A stretch of 64,000 bases of DNA from Nematostella vectensis (lineage: Eukaryota > Cnidaria > Anthozoa > Actiniaria > Edwardsiidae): positions 8,246,138 to 8,310,137 of the forward strand of contig NC_064045.1 in the NCBI RefSeq assembly GCF_932526225.1, in the 5' to 3' direction. Under the pieces are notes generated by a model. The model worked only from the letters and a program-made list of their open reading frames with translations, did not search any database and was not told where the DNA came from. A program made the position numbers and the translations under genes. Below, piece after piece: positions 1-11,500 of the stretch. Within the stretch, counting starts at the first letter, position 1. Every line of letters starts with the position of its first letter.

Positions 1-539
1 GAAAAAAATCCTCTAGAAATTGCCTTCTCGAATCCTTTAAGACAGTCTAAAATGTTCAAATCGTGGGATTTATTCCCGTTAATGTCACAGTAAAACATGA
101 CTGAGTTGGGCCGGAATTGCCTCTCCATCGCCTGATACGCCTCCTCAGCACTCATGTTTAGTTGGCAAACAGCAAACGCGCCACAAAGAAAAATCGCTCT
201 TGTTCGCTTCTTCGTCGATTCTAAATCATCTTCAGCCGTAGTATACATGACGATCTTCTTACTGGCTGGTACCATGTGCAGCTTAGTGTTCACAAGGCAG
301 CAGAAACGATAAATGCCGGCCAGATTTGATGGGCCGAAATAAGGAGTGTCGAACAGTTTACAACCGTCTAGAGTCCAGTCATGATCAACACCAAAATAAT
401 GAAAAGACGGGCTGTTTCTCGGCTTACAAGCCACAGTTACGAAGAAGAGACGATCCTCGACTAATTCACAGGAACTCATGACATTACGATCCCACATTTT
501 GATGTTACTTGTAGGTAATTCTCGAGCCGATTCATGCAT
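1..539 (-). CDS. CDC14-family dual-specificity phosphatase, first coding exon (partial)
   Basis: An uninterrupted minus-strand frame runs from an ATG at 539 to the window edge (about 179 codons). It reads as the N-terminal non-catalytic half (DSPn) of CDC14 phosphatases. Recognisable blocks in order are a CELVEDRLFFVTV start, HYFGVDHDW, a DTPYFGPSNLAGIYRFCC block (human FGPLNLAMVYRYCC), KKIVMYT, AIFLCGAFAVCQL, SAEEAYQAM and LNILDCLKGFEKA, all in the order known for CDC14A/B. The catalytic HCxxGxGRT loop would lie beyond the window. CDC14 removes phosphates from CDK sites and acts in mitotic exit, centrosome or cilium functions. A second in-frame ATG at residue 15 could be the start; I chose the upstream one because the frame is open and the spacing suits the family. 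CDC14-family identity is firm; the paralogue (A or B) is not assignable. The gene points away from MEIOB. Confidence 0.85.
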   Translation of the reverse strand, partial: MHESARELPTSNIKMWDRNVMSSCELVEDRLFFVTVACKPRNSPSFHYFGVDHDWTLDGCKLFDTPYFGPSNLAGIYRFCCLVNTKLHMVPASKKIVMYTTAEDDLESTKKRTRAIFLCGAFAVCQLNMSAEEAYQAMERQFRPNSVMFYCDINGNKSHDLNILDCLKGFEKAISRGFF

Positions 540-735
540 ACAACTTGCCGGCCCCGAACCAAAACAACACTAAAACACAACCGTTGTCGTGGCGCGCTCT
601 TCACTCATTCATTCATTTCGTATAAAGTAACCGCACGTGCCTGCGTCATGAAGAAAACACGCGCGCTGATTGGTCGAGGCTAAACTAAAGTTTATGGTAA
701 TGAAAGATTTAGCCAATCAGAGCGTGAAGAATGTA
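540..735 (-). promoter_or_regulatory. Probable promoter region of the CDC14-like gene
   Basis: This is the sequence just upstream of the CDC14-like start. It has two CCAAT-box cores (ATTGG at 669-673 and CCAAT within 713-717), a TGCGTCA element near 641-647 and GC-rich GCGCGC runs near 592 and 660, against an AT-rich surrounding. No TATA box is convincing. The assignment rests on position and motif clustering only. Confidence 0.35.
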
Positions 736-3700
736 AATACTTGTTTTACAAGGTTCAAAGTCCCCTCAAAACTGGATTTGGCGCGAAGTCAAGTCTGATT
801 GTTTTCAAATTTTTATGCGTGGTATGCGCGGAAGTACGGGCTAGACGCTTCATTCAACACGTCCTCTCGAACACCCACGGGAATCACGAGTTCGCGGCGT
901 GTTTACAAACATTGCCCCAACCACGTACGAGTCAGGAGCAAATTTTAAAAATCGTCCTAGAAAGCGCTCTCAGAAATATAGTATAAATTCAAAGATTGTC
1001 GTTTGAATAAATACACGTGGGCCTTGCGCAACGTAAAAATTACCATAAATGTAGATAACGACTCACTATAGCGTGAAACCACTTTCGCAAGAATCCAAAG
1101 GGCAAAATCCACTCCGAATACAAAGACTAGATTGATTTTACGTGCTTCGGGGTTATCGCTTTCTCAAATCCCCTGCAAATCTGTGGTTCGAAAAAAAAAA
1201 AACGACTAAAATGTTTTTTAAATCGGATATTTTTTTACGTTGCGCAATTGAAATTGAATTCAAAGCTGCGTTTTGCCGGTGTTTTTGTTTACGTTAAATA
1301 AACCGTGTGCAAAAGCTTTTTGTGAATTTCAATACAAGAGTACTCCAAAAATGCATATCAATACAAACAGTATTTTAAGGAATGTATATTTCTAATCTCT
1401 CTAATGCAAGTGATAAGTGACACTTCTTGTGAGTTATTTCGACGAAAAGCTATCCCTTGTCTGTCTCCTTCGACGGTTATTTTGAGAGTATCCCGGTAAC
1501 CTCGGTCCAATACATGACTATTTTTGACCCTCATATCTCTTCGGATAAGTGGTAGTCGTTAATTTTATTGCATACACCTCACGTATACAAACAAACTCAT
1601 GCATAAAAACATAAGCGTCTCGCAGATCCACATCAATAATTGCCGGTTATTACTTCAAAAAGGGGTTTAAAGCACCCGAGAAAGGTCTTTTATTCAAGAT
1701 TAATAGGATGAAATGTATTTCAGTTTGATATAGACTTGTCTTTTTTGAAATATCATTGTCGTGATAGTGGAAGAAATCGCGCAGCGTGAGTTAACGAATA
1801 GTATGAATGGACCCTCCTATTTCCCGCGCAAAAACCACAACTAAAACAATCCAAATCAGAACCATTGACATAATACGAGCTTTCTCGGAACAAAACTACT
1901 ATATCTTATATCTCTAAGGGTCAAACAAATAAAACCAATGTTTTTTTTAACTATTACTTCTTTGTGTCGCGCCCCTTTCAAATTCTGAAACTAAATGTCG
2001 TATATGAATTATGCGCTCCTTAGAAACATTAATTTTTTTACTATATGCCTTTGTTTCGGAGACAGTGGCTCTTATTCGCGTGACCAAATCCATAAACAAA
2101 TAAGCATCATACTTCGACTATCCCTAGCGATTTGCCGATTTGAACTCCTCGCCGCTTACCCAAACAATAGTGCATACGCCTTGCCCCTATCCGTGCAGGA
2201 ATACACGAATGTGTTATTTTCAGGCTTTTGTGAAAGTAAATTCTTGACCCTACTTAGGCAAAACAGGGGAAGGTAAGGATCATCACAGCACACAACAGTG
2301 GCGGAATTCCAGCTGTATACTGCGACGAGTCATGGGATAATTGCTTTATTGTACTACCCTTGTAGCGTTGACAAACTAAGCGAACAATTTTGTTTGCTGG
2401 GAATGCGTGGAATTGTTTTTTTTTTAATCAATTAAACTTTGATCCCTTATAGCAGCTTAACATCCATTTTTGATAAAAAAAGACAGTTCTATGAAATCCG
2501 AGTCAAATTTCGGTTCACCCTTTGGAGACTCTGGCCAGTGGTCGCCGGGAATGATTAATGCCCCCCCCCCCCCCCCCCCCCCCTGCGCGCTTCTTCCTTC
2601 AGACGTGCGAGCTACACAACGCTTTAGTAACTAAAGCTAAGATGAGTATGTCAGTGTCTATTTGTTTATGAGAACGAGATTCAGCCCTATCCCGAACCAC
2701 CCTCAAATCAACAGTCCCGAGGTCCACACCGGAAATCGAAGGCATAGAAAGAGATGATTCCAAAGACAGGTATCATATAGTCTTGACTTTCGCTTCTTAG
2801 AGCTGTTAGAATAAAAAGAAAAGTAAAAAATATTATACATTTTTTCTTAAACCAAAAACGATAAAAATAGATATATAAAATACCATGTGCTACTATTATG
2901 CAGTTGTTTGGAAACGTGATTTCCGTTGCTCAAACCCTTACAATTTCCTTTCAAGATGAAAGGGAAGCGAAATGCTCGCACATGTTTAGATACGATCTTT
3001 GAAACAGGAAACAGGTCGTTTAGCATCCGTTTTTTTTTTATAGTTTTCAAGGAAATAGACTAAAAAGGGAAGTAACTGTCACAAAACGATCGCACTTATG
3101 TGTTCAATAGGGATCGAATCTTTTCTATAGAGGAAAAGTAAATAAAACATTCAAAACAAAAAGTTTCATGTTTTCATTTGGTTTATTAAAGGATTTTTCC
3201 CGATTCATAGCTTTTAGTTTTGTTTCCTTTATTGGGATGCCGTAAGTAAAAAATAAACACCTGCTGTTATATAAATATTCTATACAGATACCTGTTGTTG
3301 TATTAAAATACATTGTACGAAAAAGATAATGTTATTTCTATCTAATGATCTAGGCTTCCCGCTTGAAGTAAGGGTCCGTTGTCAGGAAGTAGGGAAGGTT
3401 TTAGATATAAATATACAAGAAATAACAAGGGGGAATCGACCAAAGTCCAAAGAATTCTGGTCCCCACTTGTTAAAAATAACCCCTTTACCACGACATTCA
3501 TCCGCCCCTAGTAGGTTTTGAAGAATCAAGTGAGGCTTTCTTGTATTTTTTCTTTATAATTGTCGTTAAATGACGTACCAGCACGTCGCAAAATGGATTT
3601 CAATCGTAGATTAAATACTTGAACTCACTTTTGAGACACAGAAAGAACGCAACTTATTCAGCTTGGATAACACTTGCTACAATGATCTTAAAAGGCATTC

Positions 3701-6481
3701 GTTCAGTCACTAGCTTAGCCTAGTATTCGTGTTTCTCCCATCCCTCGAGGGTAGTGGCCATAAAAAATCAACTCACGTTTCTCAAAATGCATTGTGTTGT
3801 TATCATCAGTGAAAGGTCCTAAATAATTCACATTTCGGCATCTTTGTTACATTTCAAATCTTTCTGATATTTGGCTTAAAGGATACTGACACACAGGTTT
3901 ACGTTGCCACAATCAATGGGGGGGGGGGGGGGGACCTATGCAGTTTTCGGCTGATGCAGCTTTTTGTAAATGCGGATACTGTATACGGTGGTGACGTTTT
4001 TGTAGTTGTTAGTATATGAAGAATTCGTAAGTTTGGGGATAAGAGAAGTATGAGGCATCTTTTTGAAATGCTTTTTGCCTGATAAAAAATGCAGTTAGTT
4101 GGTTAGAAAAGATATCATGCACTTGGAGATAACTGTTAAGTGACGGTTGTTGGGCTCTAATTCGTTTCCCTTCAACTAACTCCTTTACCTTTTAGCCTTT
4201 TTAGAATAATGACATTCTCAACCTGATAAGCTTGCATTAGCAACACACCTGAGCATAACCTATTCTTGATTTGAGTTATGATATTGAGCTAAATGGAAAG
4301 AAGAGAAAATAATACTATATTATATACTCCAAAGCATTTGTGGGTAGCCATTGCGCCTGGTGACTCCCTAGCTTTAGCTATTTTTAGCTATAGCTTTAGC
4401 TATTAGAATCCCTCTTCATCCGATATGTTTGTACTTGAGATTAATGAGATTTATAAAGAAATTAAATGTCCATAATATAGCAGGTCTGCATTAATTACTT
4501 CTTTAGCAAAGAACGAATTGTCACGCCAACGAGAATAAAATGTTGATTTTAGGTTGTTTAACACAAATTCGGAATCTGTTAACGAAGAAAAAGGCAACGG
4601 TCTAATCAAGTAGAGTGGATGTTGAAAAAGAAAAGTCAAGAGAAATAAAACTCGAAGCTATTCGTCTCACGTCCAACAGGACACAACCCTCAAGCAAGTG
4701 CATTATGAAAGCAGAGTTGCACTAAGAATACAAAAATGGTTTCAAAGGGGTAAAATAGGGGGAAAATATTTACGTGTTAAGAAATGTAAGTAATATTGAA
4801 ATCGATGTTTATAAATATAAATAACTTGATGACGTTAGTTGAGTTATTCATGAGTTAAGTTTTGACGTCAACGGGAGCCATAACAGGAAGTGCAACGTAA
4901 TCATTGAAAACCTTGATCTTGGAGTACGAAGTAAATAATAACAACTCCATTCAATGAGAGCTAATTATGTGAATAAGGACACATAGAACAATGTCATTAA
5001 CGATAGATCATTTCCTGCGATGTCCCATGTGGCTAATTGCAATACAGCGGACGATGCGAGAAGCTACGCAGGCAAGAAAAATAACAATGCATTCTTAGAA
5101 TAGCATGCATTGCATTCTCAGTGATTTTAATTATTCTTGGCAATTATTCATGGACTGCTGGTTACTCGATGACTGTTTTTCTGCGTTCCATCACATACGA
5201 TTTTGTTTATCAAAACCAAGGTTAATAACTTAGGACAGAGACTCATCAAGTAGGAAGTGACTAAAAAGTTAATTATTCAATAATAGAGCTTAAAGATTAT
5301 TCCTCAAAATATGATTTTCATAGGAAAATATAGCTACATCTGTATACAAAGGAGTCTTCATTTTTCATAAATATACTGATCAGAAATTGAGAACCAAGAA
5401 CTTATTAATCTGGCCCTGAAAATGTTTTTTTTTTTTACTTCTTGCCCTCGTAGCATTATCAAGCAAGTGTAAATGTTGACGGGAGCTCAAGCATTATTGA
5501 ACCCTTGCCTCTCTGCCAAATGAATTCAAGCGCTTTGCAGGAATAAAGAGGTCTCTTCTGGTTCAGCGACAGAGCAGTCCAGAAGGCGCAACCTTCTCTT
5601 GCCTGATGTGATGATCTACAAAGAGAACGTAGCGATAGATGAAAGTCCCTTATGTAGCAAGACAAGAAATAGCATATGACAACATATGACAGGCCCGAAA
5701 GCACTAGAGTGAGTGGGATGGGACGAGAAGGAAGAGGGGCAGGTCAGGAATATGGCTGCTTGGCAAGACGGTCATGGAGAAAAAGACACCACGTGATAAC
5801 ACAAGAAGAACATGAAGACAGATGAGACACCAGAGGTAGCACGGGCGACAGATGACACGCCGAAATAGCACACGAGAGTAATAGGGGATGAAGAGTAGGG
5901 GTCGATTGCCCACGATATAATATAAAATAAATAATAAAAAGAACACCAACAGCGACTAAGACCATTTGTTTATAAGCGTATGAATAACTATTTCCAAGAA
6001 GTATGCGCCTGTTTACAATCGTAATTAGATTTTCAAGAGATAGGACCCTTTTCAAACCAAGCTCGAAAGAAATATACTTGCATTCAAAAAGCAAAGAATG
6101 ACAAAATAGAGAAATTTCAGTCAAACGTAACAGCCTTTTAGTGAAAGCGACTGTCGAAAGCGTGGTCAATCTTGAACATTTCCAGTTTGGGAAGACTTAA
6201 AAGTTTTAAAACAAAGAATGTTTGCTCTGGTACTATTATTGGTAAGCAGCTGCGCACAAGAGAAACGCAACGATCCACCTGTCATGTGAAGCTTCACCTG
6301 TCACACAGTCATTTAAAACCACGCACGCATATAAAGTCACGCACGCAACGACGCCTACCGCCGCGGTCACGCACCACACTGTCACAAGAAGTGCGCTAGA
6401 ACCTAACTGGTAATACAGGATTAGCTATCCGGTTTAGTAACACTTATGGATTCAAACTTCATAAATATAATCTCTTGTTAT
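736..6481. other. Intergenic stretch, no gene recognised
   Basis: I see no supported coding exon here. Short open frames (for example 741-986, 5459-5704 and 5744-6169 minus) show no family resemblance and no splice context. Notable composition features are a run of 23 C at 2561-2583 and a run of 16 G at 3918-3933. The rest is AT-rich unique-looking sequence. Confidence 0.6.
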
Positions 6482-6671
6482 AGCCAAATTCGTTGTTGCG
6501 CGACCTGCCAGAAGCCAAAATTCCTTTCTTCGTTTGGGAATAGCGAGTAGTCAATCAAACCTAACAATCGAAACCAGACAAACCGCCCCCAAAGCTAGTC
6601 TGACTACGTGCTTTTCCCAAACGAGACATGGATTTTGGATTCGCCGAGGTCGCGCAACAACGAATTTGGCT
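6482..6671. mobile_element. Foldback/MITE-like element with long terminal inverted repeats
   Basis: The two ends are inverted copies. The first 25 bases (AGCCAAATTCGTTGTTGCGC and on) recur perfectly as reverse complement at 6647-6671. Similarity continues with mismatches for about 70 bases inward, including a shared CGTTTGGGAA block. The element is 190 bp with almost no unique centre and no coding capacity, as in non-autonomous DNA transposons. I see no clean target-site duplication, so the superfamily is unassigned. Confidence 0.75.
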
Positions 6672-7230
6672 GTAAGACATCAGTAGACTCTGTACGTTAT
6701 ATGTTCCACATACAACGGCGATAGCTTGGTATGGATAGGCTTGATAATTCAGAGCTTTTTAGCAACAAATAAAAGAGTATACCAGCATGAAAATTTTGAT
6801 TCTCTAGCAACTTGCAGGTCTATGACTCAGTGAACTAAGAAGTCCCTGCTTGGATATCGAAGGTTTTCGCAACTTTTTTTTTCTGAAATATCTCAGGCTG
6901 CTCAAGCTGTTTACGTTGATTCTCATTTTATCTCCTTATTAATAATATTATCTAAACCAAATTAAAAGTAGATTCGACTAAGACTGAAATGAAACAGGGA
7001 AAGAAATTACATTTTTTTTTTTGCATGGAATCTATGTCGGGGATCTTTATTATGACATGACACAAATCCCCTTTGTGGTCCAGACTCACTTCCATTTTTG
7101 CAATTACACTTGCGGAAAGTCAGGGAACTTCTTGCTATCATATCTAGGAAAAGAGGTTGACGCACCACAAAACAGCAATATTTTTAATAAGAGCCGAAAG
7201 CGTGAGAAAATGTATCTAAATATGGAATCA

Positions 7231-7487
7231 CAGGTGGCCCGGAGTGTTAGCATGTCAGCGTATGGGGCCTCTCACCTCTGCTGAAACGGGTTCGATTCCC
7301 GGTCGAGACATGGATAGTATCTTTCTGTTTCTCGGCCCTGAATTTGACTTATGTGAGCTTACTAGAAGCTTGTGTTCCTCAGTTCCAAGATGGGACACTC
7401 TTAATACATTAGGATTTTAAATGTAAAGCGCTTAGAACATGGTTGGTATAAGCGCTATATAAATGCACATATTTTTTTTAATAGCAC
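7231..7487 (+). mobile_element. tRNA-derived SINE-like element
   Basis: The head resembles a tRNA gene: an A-box-like TGGCCCGGAGTG near 7235 and an exact B box GGTTCGATTCC at 7289-7299, correctly spaced for RNA polymerase III. The tail includes GGGACACTCTTAATACATTA (7393-7412) and then two AAGCGCTTA/ATAAGCGCTATATAAAT motifs ending in a T-rich run. Such GCGCTATATAAAT 3' ends are common to SINEs and their partner LINEs in many animals. It may belong to one of the deep metazoan SINE superfamilies with a conserved central domain, which I could not verify. Confidence 0.7.
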
Positions 7488-8575
7488 GACGAGTTACTAA
7501 CGGGTTCCTAGACGTTACTTAGTACCTGATATTAAGAACCTTTATAAACCAAACATTTGACTGCGTGGTTCCCGAAAATGTCCATTCCCCCCTTTGGCGG
7601 GGGTCGGAGGTATGACTCCCCACCCCTCTGGAAATTCTGGGCGTTTGACCCCCCCCCCCCCCCCGGAATTTCCAATCCCCTCCATGGGGGGGTTATGGAT
7701 ATCTGGAGCTACACATTCTATAAAACAGGCTGAAGTCTATACATCTTTTCCTCTTTAAATACCAAATATTGTAGAAATTGAGCAGAAATTGCAGTGTTGT
7801 TGTTTGCATTTGTTAGTGGGTACGAGTTGGATTCACTAATGTTTTCTGCCTTAGAAGAATAAATGCGCGATATCATTTGTTTGTTTGTTCGTTTGTCTTT
7901 AGGAAGAGGTAGACGGGAATGGAGTTGTCGAGACATTTTATTTAGAGCACATTCACTTTGGCTTCTGAACAAAATTGCCCAGCGTTAGTTTGAGCCGCAG
8001 TTGAGAAACGACGACGGCAATGAAATCCGCGCCCAAAAATCCTTTTCATGCTATTGAAACAATTTTAAACTAGATTCGATACAATAAACGTTTTTACAAT
8101 TTCAAATAAGCATAGATAAGCCAAGTCTCCCTCCTTCCTCTTTGGGGGCTTGGATGAATCTAACGTGTCATGCGTCGTCGTCTCTCGGCCGTCGTAAATC
8201 TTTTAGAAGGTTCCTAATAAAATTTGGTATTTGGTAAAATTTGGTAGCTGTGGAAGAAAACCAGCTGAAATGACAATGCACTTCACGTCTTACCCTTCCA
8301 TTACTTTTTTCCGTTGTTGTACTGGTGATCGTTTTGTCGTTGGACGTAAAAGTCCCCTATTGATATATTGTTGCATCGTATTTGTGTTTAGTATATTACG
8401 AGATTTCAAAATATGAAAGATTTTAAAGGGTTATGTTTTATAAGAACCTTGATTACATATTTTTATATACAATGCTCCTAAATAAGAACGGCCCAGCCTC
8501 AACTGAAAATTAGACGTTCTTATGAAAGTGTAACTACTTTCCAGCAAAGAAACAAATCTACGTTATTGTTTGTAA
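7488..8575. other. Intergenic stretch downstream of MEIOB
   Basis: No gene recognised. At 7586-7700 there is a C/G-rich partly palindromic patch (CCCCCC and GGGGGGG blocks, with a 16-C run near 7650). The region must hold the MEIOB 3' UTR end, but I found no minus-strand AATAAA that I would defend. Confidence 0.5.
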
Positions 8576-11500
8576 TCATCTAAAAAAACATTTATCTTGT
8601 ACCAGAAGAGCTTTGTTAAACACAGGGTGGTTAAGCCTGCTATTACAGGTTGCCGTATTATCGCAGACACGTGCAAACTCCATCAAGGCTTCAAAAAGCC
8701 ACCACGCATCGTGTAATCCCAGGTGGACTATTGCAATTTGACGCACAGGCGGTCGCGGGCAGACGGTCATTTGACCGGCTGTGACCAAGTGGGACTAAAC
8801 AGGTACCTGCGTCTCGTGGTGCAGCCTTTTTTATTTGTGTGTTTCATTGCCAAATATCGTTTCGTGTTATATACTTTATATGGCACGCAGCATCTTAACG
8901 GCCAAGATTCGGTGGATTAGTGATATTTTTTTTGGAAACATCTCCGAGAAAACCTCGGAATTGATCGGAGGTTAGTCGGATAGTTTTCATTCACCAAGAA
9001 ATTCCACTGAAGCGTGTAGCCGTTTGTACAAGAGCAGGTACCTGTGCCTAGCTTCGCGGAAACAGCTGAGATCTAAGTCATTATCTACCTAACCTTTTCG
9101 CGAGAGGGTGTGGACCAGTTAAATTTTGTGTTCGGAATAAAGGATAGCCAATTTCTTCAGTCTGGCAATGGTTATTTACTAATTTTTTCAATGGGCGGAA
9201 ATACGGGTGCTTGCAGTGGCGTGTGCATTGTGAAATTCTGTTAAACACTCACGTGTGGTACGATTTCCTCTAAACTATGTCATCGTCGAGGGACTTATAG
9301 GATATAGCTGTGTTATTTCTATATCTTTTTCTGCTCACCTTGAAGTAGACTTTGCATCGTTCCAATAGGTACTTGAATTTGATGTCCGTACACTGTGATT
9401 GAGGCACTTCAAGGAATTCTTCGGCCTAAAAAAAAAAATAAATAAATAGACAATGGGACAGACGGCTGTTAAGGCAACATACTCTTTGTAGGGGATTTTA
9501 AGCTTTTTATCTTGGTATCTCCTCGTAGGGAATTGAGCAACTCAAGTCAGGGTAGGGGAATATCTTAGAATATGATGATAATATATCAAATAATAAATAA
9601 ACATTCAAGTTGAATGTGAGCCCGGAAACAAGTGAAAGGAAGGTCTTAGTTATTTAATGTTTCGAAGGTAGGTTGTATTAAACGCGTAACCCGTAGATGC
9701 CCCCCCCCCCCCATCCACAAAACAAATAAGGCATAGAAGCAATAAAATAAATAAACACACATTCGATTCATATCCCGGTGTACAATGGATAAAACGTAAT
9801 CCTTTCTACTGGAAGAGATAAGGTCCCCCTTATTATTGTTTTTCTTATTAGCTGTGTGTCGTCCATTCATTGCCTATCATGCCTTTTGCGCCATGAAAAC
9901 TAGCATTTCATGCTTATACTTATGTTATTCATCAATCCATAAGTATCTTGTCTGTATACTAACCGTATATCCTAACCTGGTTTCTGTGCACCTATCCGGT
10001 AGACGGCAATGCACTAACGCTAAGCATCTTGTGTGTATTCTCACCGTATATCCTAACATGGCTTCTGCGCACCTATTCGGTAGACGGCACTGCACTGACG
10101 CTAAGTATCCTGTGTGTATTCTCACCGTATATCCAAACATGGCTTCTGCGCACCTATCCGGTAGACGGCACTGCACTGACGCTAAGTATCTTGTGAGTAT
10201 TCTCACCGTATATCCTAACCTGGTTTCTGCGCACCTATCCGGGAGGCGGCAATGCACTAACGCTAAGCATCTTGTGTGTATTCTCACCGTATATCCAAAC
10301 ATGGCTTTTGCGCACCTATCCAGTAGACGGCACTGTATTAACGCTTAGTATCTTGTGTGTATACTCACCGTATATCCAAACATGGCTTCTGCGCACTTCT
10401 CCGGTAGGCGGCACTGTACTAACGCTAAGCATCGTGTGTGTATAGTCACCGTTTATTTATCTTATCGTGGCTTCTGCGCACTTATCCGGTAGGCGGCACT
10501 GCACTGACGCTGAGCATCTTGTGTGTATACTCACCGTATATCCTAACATGGCTTCTGCGCATTTCTCCGGTAGGCGGCACTGCACTGTTCCCGTGTGGTC
10601 TGTCAGACTGACTGGGATCTCATACTGGGTCTTGACTTGGGATGTCATGTTATTAGCTGCAGCGGGGCATTCGGTTCTTGTACATAGCCCAGATAGGCTG
10701 TCCACTCTCTGGTTACATTGAGTGCTAGACAAAAAGTGAAAAACAAACGGTTCTTGGCATATGAGTAATGATGATTCACAGCCTAGAAGAAACAGTTACC
10801 ACGAGTGAATAACTGATAAAATATTGAAATTGGATAGCGAGAAAAGAGGGATTGGTTGGGATTACATTTTTTTTGTTTTGTTTTTGTTTTTTTGTTTTAG
10901 TTAATTAATTAATTAATGTATTTATTTATTTATTTATTTACTTCTACAATTAATTTATATCCACAGTGATGGTAACCCCTTTGTGGATTAACAATGTAGA
11001 TGTAGATGTAGATTACGAAGCTTATAAAGCGGAAGAGAAAAAAAATACTCTCCTAAAAAAAGTTATGTCCTCAAATTAAAAAGTAACTCCTATACCACGT
11101 GTTTATCGTGTTATCATGATAACCACGTGTTAATCACGTGTATAAGACTACCTACCACCGCGTGACAACCACGTATTTATCATCAGTGTCTATGTTGAGC
11201 TCCGTGAAGAACGCGAAAAGTATCCCAGCATTCTCCTTATCTGTGACGTCATCCCAATTGAGCAGCCTGGTCTTCAGCTGATTTACCGTCAACACGTCTG
11301 TGATACGAGTCACTGCGCATGGTGAACGAACAATATAACATTCAGTTCAGGCGCGATGGTTAAAAGTATAGTATGAAGTACCAAATATGACACAGCAACG
11401 ATGTGAAGCTCATGTGAAGTGGATTACCAGTGGATTACTACAATGTTGGCATATTTGTTAACATGACAGGATGTGGCTGACACTTAGGAGACTTGAGATT

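Noticed and set aside
1058-1071. ACGACTCACTATAG, identical to 14 bases of the phage T7 promoter
   Set aside because: The upstream TAAT is absent and no vector sequence surrounds it. A chance match in intergenic DNA is the simplest reading.
5744-6169. 141-codon minus-strand frame in the intergenic region
   Set aside because: No recognisable family, no splice context and biased low-complexity composition; I could not support a gene.
9836-10348. Long open frames on both strands (170 and 125 codons)
   Set aside because: They exist only because the 81-bp MEIOB junction repeat is a whole number of codons without stops. There is no independent evidence of a gene.
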